Assembly (NCBI GenBank): GCA_022511485.1
Contig: JAFLUJ010000311.1
Span: forward strand, 1 to 14,151
Length of the DNA: 14,151 nt
Origin: Oscillospiraceae bacterium
GTDB taxonomy: Bacteria; Bacillota; Clostridia; Oscillospirales; Ruminococcaceae
Direction of reading: 5' to 3'
Each line of letters opens with the position of its first letter. Within the stretch, counting starts at the first letter, position 1. The notes beneath the pieces are model-generated. The model was not told the origin of the DNA, did not search any database, and saw nothing but the letters and a program-made list of their open reading frames with translations. The position numbers and the translations under genes were made by a program. Positions 1 to 6,929 of the stretch are shown piece by piece.

Positions 1-643
1 AGTAGTTCATCATGGAGAACATACCCTTCTTCATCTCGCCGCCGTACCAGGTGTTAAGGATAACCTGCTCACGGGAAGTGATGTTGAAGAGGACAGCAGT
101 CTCGGAATTGAGACCCAGCTCCTTGTAGTTCTCTACCTTTGCCTTGGAAGCGTTGTACACTACGAAATCAGGCTCAAAGTTTTCCAGTTCAGCCTCAGTA
201 GGACGAATGAACATATTAGTTACGAAGTGTGCCTGCCAAGCCACCTCCACGATAAAGCGTATAGCCATGCGGGTGTCAGGGTTTGTACCGCAGAACAGAT
301 CCACCACATAGAGCTTCTTGTTTGACAGCTCCTTAACTGCCAGATCCTTGCAGGTCTTCCACGCCTCCTGAGATGCGGGATGGTTGTCGTTCTTGTATGC
401 ATCAGAGGTCCACCACACGGTGTCTTGGGAGTTTTCGTCCATTACGATGAACTTGTCCTGAGGAGAACGGCCGGTGTAAATGCCGGTCATAACATTGACA
501 GCTCCCAGCTCAGTGACCTGACCTTTTTCATAGCCCTCCAGAGAAGGATCGGTCTCGTCTTTAAAGAGCAGCTCGTAGGACGGATTGTACACGATCTCAG
601 TCGTGCCGGTGATACCGTACTTGGTTAAATCGATGTTTTTCAT
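1..643 (-). CDS. pckA: Phosphoenolpyruvate carboxykinase (ATP), N-terminal part, cut by window edge
   Basis: The minus-strand frame is open from an ATG at 643 to the window edge, giving 214 complete codons of a protein usually about 530-540 residues long, so the C-terminal nucleotide-binding half (kinase 1a/P-loop region) is not visible. The N-terminal domain shows the ATP-PEPCK substrate loop TGRSPQDKFIV (residues 57-67, with R59) and the TWYGGEMKKG segment (198-207), which supplies metal/phosphate-binding lysines in this family. The enzyme interconverts oxaloacetate plus ATP and PEP plus CO2 plus ADP in the cytoplasm. In fermentative Clostridia it often runs toward oxaloacetate, though direction cannot be read from sequence. 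The start is fixed by an AAAAGGAG ribosome binding site 9-10 nt upstream, and a good sigma-A promoter lies about 90 bp upstream. It is a separate transcription unit from the Abi_2 gene, although no clear terminator separates them. The identification is very secure. Confidence 0.96.
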   Translation of the reverse strand, partial: MKNIDLTKYGITGTTEIVYNPSYELLFKDETDPSLEGYEKGQVTELGAVNVMTGIYTGRSPQDKFIVMDENSQDTVWWTSDAYKNDNHPASQEAWKTCKDLAVKELSNKKLYVVDLFCGTNPDTRMAIRFIVEVAWQAHFVTNMFIRPTEAELENFEPDFVVYNASKAKVENYKELGLNSETAVLFNITSREQVILNTWYGGEMKKGMFSMMNY

Positions 644-729
644 GCTTCGTAACTCCTTTTTAAATAGAATTGAAATAAGAAGATTCTGGCGGTAATTACA
701 GCAAAATATTCAAATTTCCCACAAATACA

Positions 730-758
730 ATTATACATTATTTTAGTCAATTAGTCAA
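730..758 (-). promoter_or_regulatory. Sigma-A promoter of pckA
   Basis: On the minus strand, TTGACT (753-758) and TATAAT (730-735) are separated by exactly 17 bp. The start point would be near 723, giving an 80-nt leader. A second AGTCAA copy (745-750) makes a small direct repeat in the spacer. No operator or catabolite-response palindrome is obvious. Confidence 0.8.
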
Positions 759-814
759 GAGATTTATAAAATTATTTAGTGTAATTTGTCTTAAACAGCT
801 TATGAATAACATCG

Positions 815-1798
815 TTATATCTTTTTAATATCCTGCCAATTATCAGGAAATCCCATTTCTTTCAGGACAGCGTCAATTGAGATAACATTAAGTTGTTTTG
901 ACAGATCATCAATATTCTTTTTCAGTGCATAATAAAATTTATTAAACTCATTTTTTGCCAGCATAATTTTAAAAATAATTACAACAGCAAACAAATCGTT
1001 CTTTCCACATACTGGGTTGTTGCTTGCATCACGCGGAATTTTCAGACTGTCGTGCACAGAAGATGTTTTTATCATGTTGGGACGTAAATTCTGATTAACA
1101 GACTTAAGATTGTAAAGTCTTTCATCATGAGCACACGCATTCCTGTATACTGACAAAACAAACAGAATACTTTGCAGTTCATCTGATTTCAGACCGAATT
1201 GTTTTCCAACGTTGTTCTGATCTTTTTGTTTCATGACAGAATAAAATTTACTTATTGTACCTAAAGTAAGTGTATTAACTAAAACCCACATCGGAACATA
1301 GCCATATTCAAGCATATAATGCGAAACCATAGAATTATTTTTGGAAAGCTGTCTGGCAATTTCATGCTGCAAATGTGCTATAAGCTCAGATACTTCACCG
1401 ATCTTCTGTGCATTTGTTTTTCGTTCTTTCGGCTTCGGGAATATATCAAAATTTTTAACTGTAAGATAGTTATCATAACCATACTGTTCAGAAAATTTAT
1501 GCGCAATAACACTTTTTATATTGTTTTCTATTTCAAGTATGTAACGTAAAAAGAGATTTCTCAGCTCCCTGTCAGCCATATATAACGCATAAATTTCGTT
1601 AAAATCAGTACCTTCAATATATTGCTCATCATCACCAACATATGTTTTATCAAGAAACAGATCCTTATATCCATTAATAAGGTTATAATAATTTTCAAGC
1701 TCTATGATTTTTTTCACACGAGAACCATCACGTATTATCAATCCCCTGCTTCTGAGCTTTCTAAGCTGAGAATTTGTTGTGCTAAATACTTTGTTCAT
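815..1798 (-). CDS. Abi_2 (AbiD/AbiF-like) family HEPN ribonuclease, abortive-infection protein
   Basis: This is a 327-residue soluble protein of the Abi_2 family (Pfam PF07751). Numbered from the ATG at 1798, family hallmarks are YYNLINGYKDLFL (37-49), an acidic ELRN..LRYILEIENNIKS helix (about 78-96), PMWVLVNTLTLGTISKFY (169-186) and the HEPN catalytic motif R-x4-H, RNACAH (219-224), followed by DERLYN. HEPN proteins of this kind are usually RNases that act in phage defence or toxin-antitoxin systems. The ATG at 1798 is preferred over an in-frame GTG at 1810, because AGGTGG (1807-1812) sits 8 nt before the ATG and overlaps the GTG. Codon use is rich in ATA, AAA and TTA and the gene is visibly AT-richer than groEL and pckA, suggesting horizontal acquisition. 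It has its own consensus promoter, with a terminator-like hairpin in the leader. Family assignment is firm; the phage-defence role is inferred. Confidence 0.9.
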   Translation of the reverse strand: MNKVFSTTNSQLRKLRSRGLIIRDGSRVKKIIELENYYNLINGYKDLFLDKTYVGDDEQYIEGTDFNEIYALYMADRELRNLFLRYILEIENNIKSVIAHKFSEQYGYDNYLTVKNFDIFPKPKERKTNAQKIGEVSELIAHLQHEIARQLSKNNSMVSHYMLEYGYVPMWVLVNTLTLGTISKFYSVMKQKDQNNVGKQFGLKSDELQSILFVLSVYRNACAHDERLYNLKSVNQNLRPNMIKTSSVHDSLKIPRDASNNPVCGKNDLFAVVIIFKIMLAKNEFNKFYYALKKNIDDLSKQLNVISIDAVLKEMGFPDNWQDIKKI

Positions 1799-1814
1799 AA
1801 ATAAAACCACCTAT

Positions 1815-1844
1815 AAAAAACCCCGGGCCCGTAGGACACCGGAG
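1815..1844 (-). terminator. Intrinsic terminator/attenuator in the Abi_2 leader
   Basis: Read as minus-strand RNA, CUCCGG (1844-1839) pairs with CCGGGG (1826-1821), and inside it GUCC (1837-1834) pairs with GGGC (1830-1827) around a UAC loop. This gives about 10 base pairs with one bulged U, mostly G-C, followed directly by UUUUUU (1820-1815). It lies between the promoter and the Abi_2 start, so full-length mRNA requires read-through. It is too far from groEL, and behind a separate promoter, to be simply groEL's terminator. Confidence 0.75.
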
Positions 1845-1873
1845 TATGATCAGCATTATTATATGTTTGCTTT
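1815..1873 (-). ncRNA. Candidate AbiF-type small RNA upstream of the Abi_2 gene
   Basis: Transcription from the promoter at 1880-1908 should start near 1873 and make about 59 nt of RNA ending in a strong hairpin plus six U at 1815-1820, before the Abi_2 ribosome binding site. The 5' part is AT-rich and mostly unstructured; the 3' part is GC-rich. Conserved structured RNAs (the abiF RNA motif) are known next to Abi_2 genes and have been proposed to be RNA antitoxins. The order promoter, short RNA, terminator, HEPN gene fits that. I recognise the layout rather than a sequence consensus. The alternative is an ordinary transcription attenuator in the gene's leader. Confidence 0.5.
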
Positions 1874-1879
1874 TTCTTC

Positions 1880-1908
1880 ATTATACCACAAACATCACAG
1901 TATGTCAA
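1880..1908 (-). promoter_or_regulatory. Perfect-consensus sigma-A promoter upstream of the Abi_2 gene and its leader RNA
   Basis: On the minus strand TTGACA (1903-1908) and TATAAT (1880-1885) have a 17-bp spacer, an exact match to the housekeeping consensus. Such strength is expected for an abundant small RNA rather than for a toxin mRNA, which fits termination in the leader. Confidence 0.85.
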
Positions 1909-1950
1909 GTGTTTTTTAATTTAACTCACCTTTTTGATCTGAAAATGGAA

Positions 1951-1986
1951 GCAAGAAGCAAGAGAAGGTTACTTCTTGCTTCTTGC
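1951..1986 (-). terminator. groEL: Probable terminator of groES-groEL
   Basis: A perfect 12-bp inverted repeat, GCAAGAAGCAAG (1951-1962) with CTTGCTTCTTGC (1975-1986), lies 22 bp beyond the groEL stop. The U-tract is poor (ATTTTC at 1942-1947), so termination strength is uncertain. The arms are built from CAAGAAG-like units, and further copies extend to about 2006. Confidence 0.55.
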
Positions 1987-2007
1987 CTCTTAAATTCTTG
2001 CTTCTAA

Positions 2008-3630
2008 TTAGTACATTCCGCCTGCGGGCATTGCAGGAGCAGCAGGAACGTCTTCCTTGATGTCAGCAACAAGGCTCTCAGTTGTAAGAACCATTGCAGC
2101 AACGGAAGCCGCATTCTGGAGTGCGCTGCGTGTTACCTTTGTAGGATCAACGATTCCGGCAGGGATCATATCACGATATTCCTCAGTATATGCATCGAAG
2201 CCGTAGCCGACCTTTCCAGATACCACGATCTTGTCAAGAATAACACTGCCTTCAAGACCTGCATTAGCAGCGATCTGACGTACAGGCTCTTCGAGAGCTT
2301 TGAGCACGATAGCAGCGCCTGTTTTTTCATCTCCTGCAAGAGTGTCAGTGAGCTTCGCAACAGCAGGCATTGCATTTACATAAGCAGCGCCGCCTCCTGC
2401 AACGATACCCTCTTCAACAGCAGCCTTTGTAGCAGCGAGAGCGTCCTCAATACGGAGCTTCTTTTCTTTCATTTCTACCTCTGTAGCAGCGCCTACCTTG
2501 ATAACAGCTACGCCGCCGCTGAGCTTGGCAAGTCTCTCCTGAAGCTTCTCTCTGTCAAAGTCGGATGTAGTTGATTCGATCTGTGATCTGATCTGACCGA
2601 TCCTGTCCTTGATAGCCTGCTTGTCGCCTGCACCGTCAACGATAATGGTATTTTCCTTTGTGACCTTAACCTGCTTAGCACGGCCAAGCTGTCCGACCTC
2701 TGTATCCTTAAGCTCCAGACCGACCTCCTCGGAGATGACCTGACCGCCTGTGAGAATAGCAATATCCTGGAGCATTTCCTTTCTTCTGTCGCCGAATCCG
2801 GGAGCTTTCACAGCAACGCAGGTAAAAGTACCTCTCAGCTTGTTTACGATAAGTGTGGAAAGAGCCTCGCCCTCGATGTCCTCGGCAACGATGACCAGCT
2901 TCTTGCCGCTCTGAACGATCTGCTCAAGAAGGGGAAGAAGCTCCTGAATGGAAGCGATCTTCTTATCTGTGATAAGGATGTATGCATCGTCGATAACAGC
3001 CTCCATTTTTTCAGTATCTGTTACCATGTAAGGAGTGATGTATCCTCTGTCGAACTGCATACCCTCAACTACCTCGGAGTATGTTTCAGCAGTCTTGGAT
3101 TCCTCTATAGTGATAACGCCGTCGGAAGTTACCTTCTCCATAGCCTCTGCAATGAGCTTTCCAACGTCCTCGTCAGCAGCGGAGTTTGCAGCAACATTAG
3201 CGATCTCGTCAGAGCCTGCAACTTCCTTGGAATTTTTCTTGATAGCCTCAACAGCAGCGTCAACAGCCTTTGCCATACCCTTTTTAACGATCATGGGATT
3301 TGCACCGGCTGCGATATTTTTCATACCCTCTCTGATAAGAGCCTGAGCAAGGAGAGTCGCGGTAGTAGTACCGTCGCCTGCTGCATCGTTGGTTTTTGTA
3401 GCAACTTCCTTTACCAGCTGAGCGCCCATATTTTCAAAAGCGTCCTCAAGCTCGATCTCCTTTGCGATGGTAACGCCGTCGTTTGTGATAAGGGGAGCAC
3501 CGAACTTCTTGTCCAGAACTACATTTCTGCCCTTAGGACCGAGAGTGATCTTAACGGTATTTGCAAGCTTGTCAATACCTGCCTGTAAGGATTTTCTTGC
3601 TTCCTCACCATAAATAATATCTTTAGCCAT
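2008..3630 (-). CDS. groEL: Chaperonin GroEL (Hsp60)
   Basis: This full-length 540-residue subunit of the ATP-driven chaperonin double ring folds cytosolic proteins together with GroES. It contains the nucleotide-binding GDGTTTA segment (85-91), the catalytic aspartate at 396 (IEDALAAT) and the GroEL signature AAVEEGIVAGGG (403-414). The C-terminus is short (APAMPAGGMY), with a single GGM rather than a long GGM repeat. The ATG at 3630 is preceded by AAAGGAGA. It follows groES by 39 bp with no promoter between them, so both are expressed from the CIRCE-controlled promoter at 4086-4113. The identification is certain. Confidence 0.99.
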   Translation of the reverse strand: MAKDIIYGEEARKSLQAGIDKLANTVKITLGPKGRNVVLDKKFGAPLITNDGVTIAKEIELEDAFENMGAQLVKEVATKTNDAAGDGTTTATLLAQALIREGMKNIAAGANPMIVKKGMAKAVDAAVEAIKKNSKEVAGSDEIANVAANSAADEDVGKLIAEAMEKVTSDGVITIEESKTAETYSEVVEGMQFDRGYITPYMVTDTEKMEAVIDDAYILITDKKIASIQELLPLLEQIVQSGKKLVIVAEDIEGEALSTLIVNKLRGTFTCVAVKAPGFGDRRKEMLQDIAILTGGQVISEEVGLELKDTEVGQLGRAKQVKVTKENTIIVDGAGDKQAIKDRIGQIRSQIESTTSDFDREKLQERLAKLSGGVAVIKVGAATEVEMKEKKLRIEDALAATKAAVEEGIVAGGGAAYVNAMPAVAKLTDTLAGDEKTGAAIVLKALEEPVRQIAANAGLEGSVILDKIVVSGKVGYGFDAYTEEYRDMIPAGIVDPTKVTRSALQNAASVAAMVLTTESLVADIKEDVPAAPAMPAGGMY

Positions 3631-3669
3631 GATAAATTATCTCCTTTACAAAAAATAGTGGGATTTCAA

Positions 3670-3957
3670 TTATTCAATAACTGCCAGAATATCGTCCTGA
3701 CGGAGTATAGTGTACTCTACACCGTCCACCTTTACCACATCGGCGCCGCTGTACTTGGAAATAAGCACCTTCTGTCCCTTCTGGACGAACATTTTAACTT
3801 CCTTTCCATCTACAATGCCGCCGGGTCCTACTTCAACGATCTCAGCGATCTGTGGCTTTTCCTTAGCGCTTCCTGCGAGGATGATGCCGCTCTTTGTGGT
3901 CTCCTCTGCCTCGGTCATTTTGATAACTACTCTGTCAGCAAGTGGTTTGATAGTCAT
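3670..3957 (-). CDS. groES: Co-chaperonin GroES (Hsp10)
   Basis: The 95-residue protein has the normal length and fold signature of GroES: the PLADRVVIK N-terminal strand (5-13), the mobile loop (about 16-33, with the hydrophobic GIIL that docks on GroEL), VGPGGI (43-48) and the C-terminal strand ILRQDDILAVIE. As a heptameric lid it closes the GroEL chamber during each ATP cycle. The ATG at 3957 is preceded by AAAGGAGT. It is the first gene of the groES-groEL operon, with an approximately 120-nt leader that begins with a CIRCE operator and should therefore be repressed by HrcA and induced by heat or misfolded protein. No hrcA gene lies in the window. Confidence 0.99.
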   Translation of the reverse strand: MTIKPLADRVVIKMTEAEETTKSGIILAGSAKEKPQIAEIVEVGPGGIVDGKEVKMFVQKGQKVLISKYSGADVVKVDGVEYTILRQDDILAVIE

Positions 3958-4054
3958 AGTAAAAACTCCTTTCCAAATTCAGCTATGGTGTATCTTCAAA
4001 TCCCCTACGCGTTTGGCTTCGGCGGAATGAATTAGCACTTTAAACATCAATGTG

Positions 4055-4081
4055 TTAGCACTCTTTCTTTTTGAGTGCTAA
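4055..4081. promoter_or_regulatory. CIRCE operator (HrcA binding site)
   Basis: TTAGCACTC (4055-4063), a 9-bp spacer and GAGTGCTAA (4073-4081) form an exact CIRCE inverted repeat. It overlaps the predicted start point of groES transcription, the usual place for HrcA repression. Confidence 0.97.
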
Positions 4082-4085
4082 TTAT

Positions 4086-4113
4086 ATTTTACCAGTATTT
4101 TCGCAAAAATCAA
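4086..4113 (-). promoter_or_regulatory. groES-groEL promoter
   Basis: On the minus strand TTGATT (4108-4113), a 16-bp spacer and TAAAAT (4086-4091) with a TGG extended -10 place the start point within CIRCE near 4079. A TATAAT at 4081-4086 also exists but has no -35 at a usable distance (TTGATT would be 21 bp away). Confidence 0.6.
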
Positions 4114-4210
4114 GTAGTTTTACGAGATTTCAGCGTAATATACAAATATTAATTATATTGTGGACAAAAAATAGAATATATAAACAACAATTAGGAATAT
4201 CATGATCATG

Positions 4211-4235
4211 AAAATGGCGCACCCGAAGATGCGCC
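4211..4235 (-). terminator. Terminator of the sigma/anti-sigma-like operon
   Basis: As minus-strand RNA, GGCGCAUC (4235-4228) and GGUGCGCC (4223-4216) pair over 8 bp (one G-U) and close a UUCG tetraloop, followed by AUUUUC. It starts 13 bp past the stop of the membrane protein gene. Confidence 0.75.
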
Positions 4236-4247
4236 TGACAACATATA

Positions 4248-5231
4248 CTATTCTGTCTCAATATATTTTGTTTCTCCGATCTCAACACCCTTATATTTAT
4301 CAATTTCTACAATACTGTCAAACCATCCGCAGCCAAGGGGCTGTGATCTTTCCGGGCTCCAATCCAGGCTCTGAGCGATTACTTCCACTTTATCTTTCAG
4401 AATGCTGTTTTCCATCAACAAACGTATTTCATTAAAGTGGTTTCTCATTTTGCTGATAACAATTTGCTCGTTGGAATAATATCCGATCTGTGACAGCCAT
4501 ATCTTTTCGCCGTTCTCGCTTTCAAGCTCTTTTACTGCAACATTCGGTCGGAGGCTTGTTTTAAATGAAATCCCCTCCATAACATTATCTGTCAGGATAC
4601 CATACTCATTATGCACCGTCTCGTATTCAGAGGAATTGCGGGCGGTGTTCATACCGAATTTAAGAATATAATCCTTGTCGGTATCTATTTTGTCAAGCTG
4701 AAGCTCTGTCCATAAAGTGAACTGCGTTTCGGTGCAGGCGTCAAAATACACGTTGCCCCCTCCAAGAATTTGAGGCGAGCCGTTCTCATGTATTTTCACA
4801 TATTCGCTTGTCTGTGCGTCTGTAAGGTATATCTCGGGGAATGTATTCATCTGCACACATTCCAGTCCTTTCTCATCAAGTCCCTCAATGGTAAGTATCA
4901 TTCCTCCGATATGCCCGTCTGAAAGCAGTGTGTCGACTGTAAGTCTTATATGCTCGTTCTCATCGGTATAATTGAGTGCAAGTCCATGCTCCTCAAGATA
5001 TTCTACAGACTTCTCCGAAAAATACTCCTGTACCGCTGCATGGTGTACAAGCTGTGTATAAGCATATGCTGCTGCCGGTACGGCCAGAACTGCCGCAGCT
5101 GCGATCCCGGCAGCTATACTCGCCCAACGCTTGCCAAGTCCTCTGCGTTTTACGGTCATCCCGCGTTTTGCTGATACTATAAACCTTTCGTCCAGACCGT
5201 TCATTGCTCTCAATATATCATTTCCATTCAT
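4248..5231 (-). CDS. One-pass membrane protein, putative anti-sigma factor (DUF4179-like)
   Basis: This 327-residue protein has a cytoplasmic N-terminus of about 35 residues (MNGNDILRAMNGLDERFI..., ending in basic TVKRRGLGKR), one Ala-rich transmembrane helix at about 36-58, and a 270-residue extracytoplasmic region with no catalytic motif I recognise. This topology, with the short NGLDERF-type N-terminal helix, is common in proteins encoded with ECF sigma factors in Clostridia, often annotated DUF4179. It overlaps the sigma gene by ATGA (5228-5231), and its ribosome binding site AAAGGAG lies inside that gene, so translation is probably coupled. The likely job is to hold the partner sigma factor at the membrane and release it on an envelope signal. 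The signal is unknown, and the anti-sigma function is inferred from topology and neighbour. Confidence 0.7.
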   Translation of the reverse strand: MNGNDILRAMNGLDERFIVSAKRGMTVKRRGLGKRWASIAAGIAAAAVLAVPAAAYAYTQLVHHAAVQEYFSEKSVEYLEEHGLALNYTDENEHIRLTVDTLLSDGHIGGMILTIEGLDEKGLECVQMNTFPEIYLTDAQTSEYVKIHENGSPQILGGGNVYFDACTETQFTLWTELQLDKIDTDKDYILKFGMNTARNSSEYETVHNEYGILTDNVMEGISFKTSLRPNVAVKELESENGEKIWLSQIGYYSNEQIVISKMRNHFNEIRLLMENSILKDKVEVIAQSLDWSPERSQPLGCGWFDSIVEIDKYKGVEIGETKYIETE

Positions 5232-5794
5232 GGTGATACTCCTTTCTTTTCCAAAAAATTCTTCAGACCCGCTCTTGTTCTGTGGAGCGTTGTCTTGACC
5301 TTGCTTTTGGAGAAATCCATTTCTTTAGCTATCATATCTACGCTTGCGCCGTACCAGTACCGTTTGACGAACATATCACACTTATCATCGGTCAGCGTTC
5401 CAAGAAACTCGTTTATCAGTACTGAAATAAGCTCATCCTCAGTTGTGACATCCTGACTATTGTCAGGAATACATTCCTCCATCTCATGTGTAAGCTCTAC
5501 TAAATGCGCACATCGCTTAGCTGCCTGCCGCTTGTCTATTATGTTGTATGCAGTGCAGCGGCAAAGCCTTGCAAGGTAGGAGAAAAGGTCACTTGGCTGC
5601 TGTGGCGGAATAGAATTCCATGCCTTTAGATAAGTATCATTTACACATTCCTCGGCATCGCACATATCACCGAGGAAGCTAACCGCCAATCGCAGCAGCC
5701 GTTTACCGTAAATGTTCATTGTTTCCCCGACAGCAGATTTGTCACGGGATAAGTACAGCTCTATCAGCCTTTGATCGTTATCATGCTCGTCCAT
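5228..5794 (-). CDS. ECF-type RNA polymerase sigma factor
   Basis: The 188-residue protein has the two-domain ECF layout. Region 2 spans about 27-93, including DAEECVNDTYLKAWNSIPPQQPSDLFSYL and NIIDKRQAAKR. An acidic linker follows, then region 4 at about 125-181, with the helix-turn-helix VDMIAKEMDFSKSKVKTTLHRTRAGLKNFL. It directs core polymerase to specific promoters. The ATG at 5794 follows AAAGGAGGT. It is cotranscribed with, and overlaps by 4 bp, the membrane protein gene. An AACC-type -35 upstream suggests autoregulation. Its regulon is unknown. Confidence 0.92.
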   Translation of the reverse strand: MDEHDNDQRLIELYLSRDKSAVGETMNIYGKRLLRLAVSFLGDMCDAEECVNDTYLKAWNSIPPQQPSDLFSYLARLCRCTAYNIIDKRQAAKRCAHLVELTHEMEECIPDNSQDVTTEDELISVLINEFLGTLTDDKCDMFVKRYWYGASVDMIAKEMDFSKSKVKTTLHRTRAGLKNFLEKKGVSP

Positions 5795-5821
5795 TGTCGT
5801 ACCTCCTTTCTTCTTTCACTA

Positions 5822-5853
5822 TGATAATCAGGAAATAAGCCGAAAAGGTTACA
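5822..5853 (-). promoter_or_regulatory. Putative ECF-dependent promoter of the sigma/anti-sigma-like operon
   Basis: On the minus strand TGTAACC (5847-5853) is followed after 15 bp by CTGATTATC (5823-5831), about 28 bp before the start codon. The AAC core is typical of ECF -35 elements, and no sigma-A promoter is apparent at that place. This fits positive autoregulation but is unproven. Confidence 0.5.
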
Positions 5854-5899
5854 CTTCCTGAAATTATTTTTTAAATATGTATTTTGGTATTAATAAAAT

Positions 5900-5938
5900 A
5901 AAATGGATACGCACAGATTTTCAGTGCATATCCATTTT
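5900..5938 (-). terminator. Terminator of the amino acid ABC transporter operon
   Basis: The arms 5900-5914 and 5924-5938 form a 15-bp stem (one G-U when read on the minus strand) with a 9-nt loop. On the minus strand the stem ends in CCATTTTATTTTATT. It lies 36 bp beyond the binding-protein stop. T-runs on both sides could let it act in both directions, but no plus-strand gene needs it. Confidence 0.85.
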
Positions 5939-5974
5939 TTATTTGTTGGTATTCAGAAGAAAGCTGCGGGCTTT

Positions 5975-6874
5975 TTATACCGCTCCGCCCTCAACAACAA
6001 GATTCTCCTTGTCAACAGCGTCGCCGTAAACGCTTGCCAGAGTAGCGTCATAATCTGCATGGAAGAAGCTCTCACCTGCAAGAGCTGTGATCTCATCATT
6101 GATCCAGTTCAGAAGTGTTTCGTTGCCCTTTGTTACAGCAGGAGCAATAGTGTCGATGCTTCCAAGAGATTCAACTCCTACAGTAAATCCGGGATTCTGC
6201 ATTGCCCATGCAAGAACCTCTGTATTATCTGTGGAGAATGCGTCTCCTCTGCCGTCCTGGAGTGCGGAATATGCTTCGTTGTACTCGTCGAATTTGACCA
6301 GTTTTACATCGGGATAGTTATCTGTGAAATATGTTTCGGCAGTAGTACCCTTTACTACGATAAGGCTCTTTCCGTTAAGCTCCTCGGCAGATGTTATAAC
6401 TGCACTGTCGGGAGAAACCACACCAAGAGCGACCTTCATGTAAGGGAGAGCAAAATCCACCTTCTCTGCTCTTTCAGCAGTAACTGTAAAGTTTGCGAGA
6501 ATGATGTCCACCTTGCCGGTTTCAAGGAACTCTACACGGTTTGCAGCTTCAACGGAAACCAGCTCCAGCTCAGTGCCAAGATCCTCTGCAAGACGTCTTG
6601 CGAAATATACATCATAGCCCTGATACTCGCCGTTGTTATCAACATATCCGAATGGATTCTTGTCGGAGAATACTCCAATTTTCAGGCTGCCTGCTTCCTT
6701 GATCTCGTCAAGAGTTCTGTAAATGCTGCTGCCTCCTGTGCTTCCGCCGTTGTCAGCCGAAGCTCCGCCGGAATTATTGTCTGCGGTCGTTCCTCCGCCG
6801 TTTCCTCCGCAGGCTGCAAGACTGACAGCAACTGCTGCTGCCGCGATAACTGATAAAATTTTTCTGAACTTCAT
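5975..6874 (-). CDS. Amino acid (probably cysteine) ABC transporter substrate-binding lipoprotein
   Basis: This 299-residue family 3 solute-binding lipoprotein has a signal peptide with lipobox LAAC (19-22, C22 lipidated), a Gly/Ser/Asn-rich linker (about 23-50) and a type II binding fold (about 52-299). Ligand-site features include NPFGY (73-77), GYDVYFARRLAEDLG (86-100), ANFTVTAERAEKVDF (127-141, with R135 likely gripping the ligand carboxylate) and GRGDAFSTDN (208-217, with D216 likely holding the amino group). The DGRGDA..DNT segment, the IDTIAPAVTKGN segment and the VVEGG C-terminus resemble the cysteine-binding CjaA type. Cysteine specificity is therefore my best guess, supported by neighbouring metY, but other polar amino acids are possible. 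It is the last gene of the operon, 55 bp after the ATPase gene, with an AAAGGATC ribosome binding site. Confidence 0.92.
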   Translation of the reverse strand: MKFRKILSVIAAAAVAVSLAACGGNGGGTTADNNSGGASADNGGSTGGSSIYRTLDEIKEAGSLKIGVFSDKNPFGYVDNNGEYQGYDVYFARRLAEDLGTELELVSVEAANRVEFLETGKVDIILANFTVTAERAEKVDFALPYMKVALGVVSPDSAVITSAEELNGKSLIVVKGTTAETYFTDNYPDVKLVKFDEYNEAYSALQDGRGDAFSTDNTEVLAWAMQNPGFTVGVESLGSIDTIAPAVTKGNETLLNWINDEITALAGESFFHADYDATLASVYGDAVDKENLVVEGGAV

Positions 6875-6929
6875 TATAATCAGATCCTTTCTTAATTTGA
6901 GACATACTATATATCTTTTTCAATATGCC

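Noticed and set aside
3979..4047. 22-codon minus-strand ORF in the groES leader
   Set aside because: It has no ribosome binding site, its start lies between CIRCE half-sites, and its residue composition suggests no regulatory role.
5903..6853. Plus-strand 316-codon open frame opposite the substrate-binding protein gene
   Set aside because: It is the mirror of a certain lipoprotein gene. The protein is Cys/Ser-rich and without family motifs, there is no ribosome binding site, and it starts inside a terminator.
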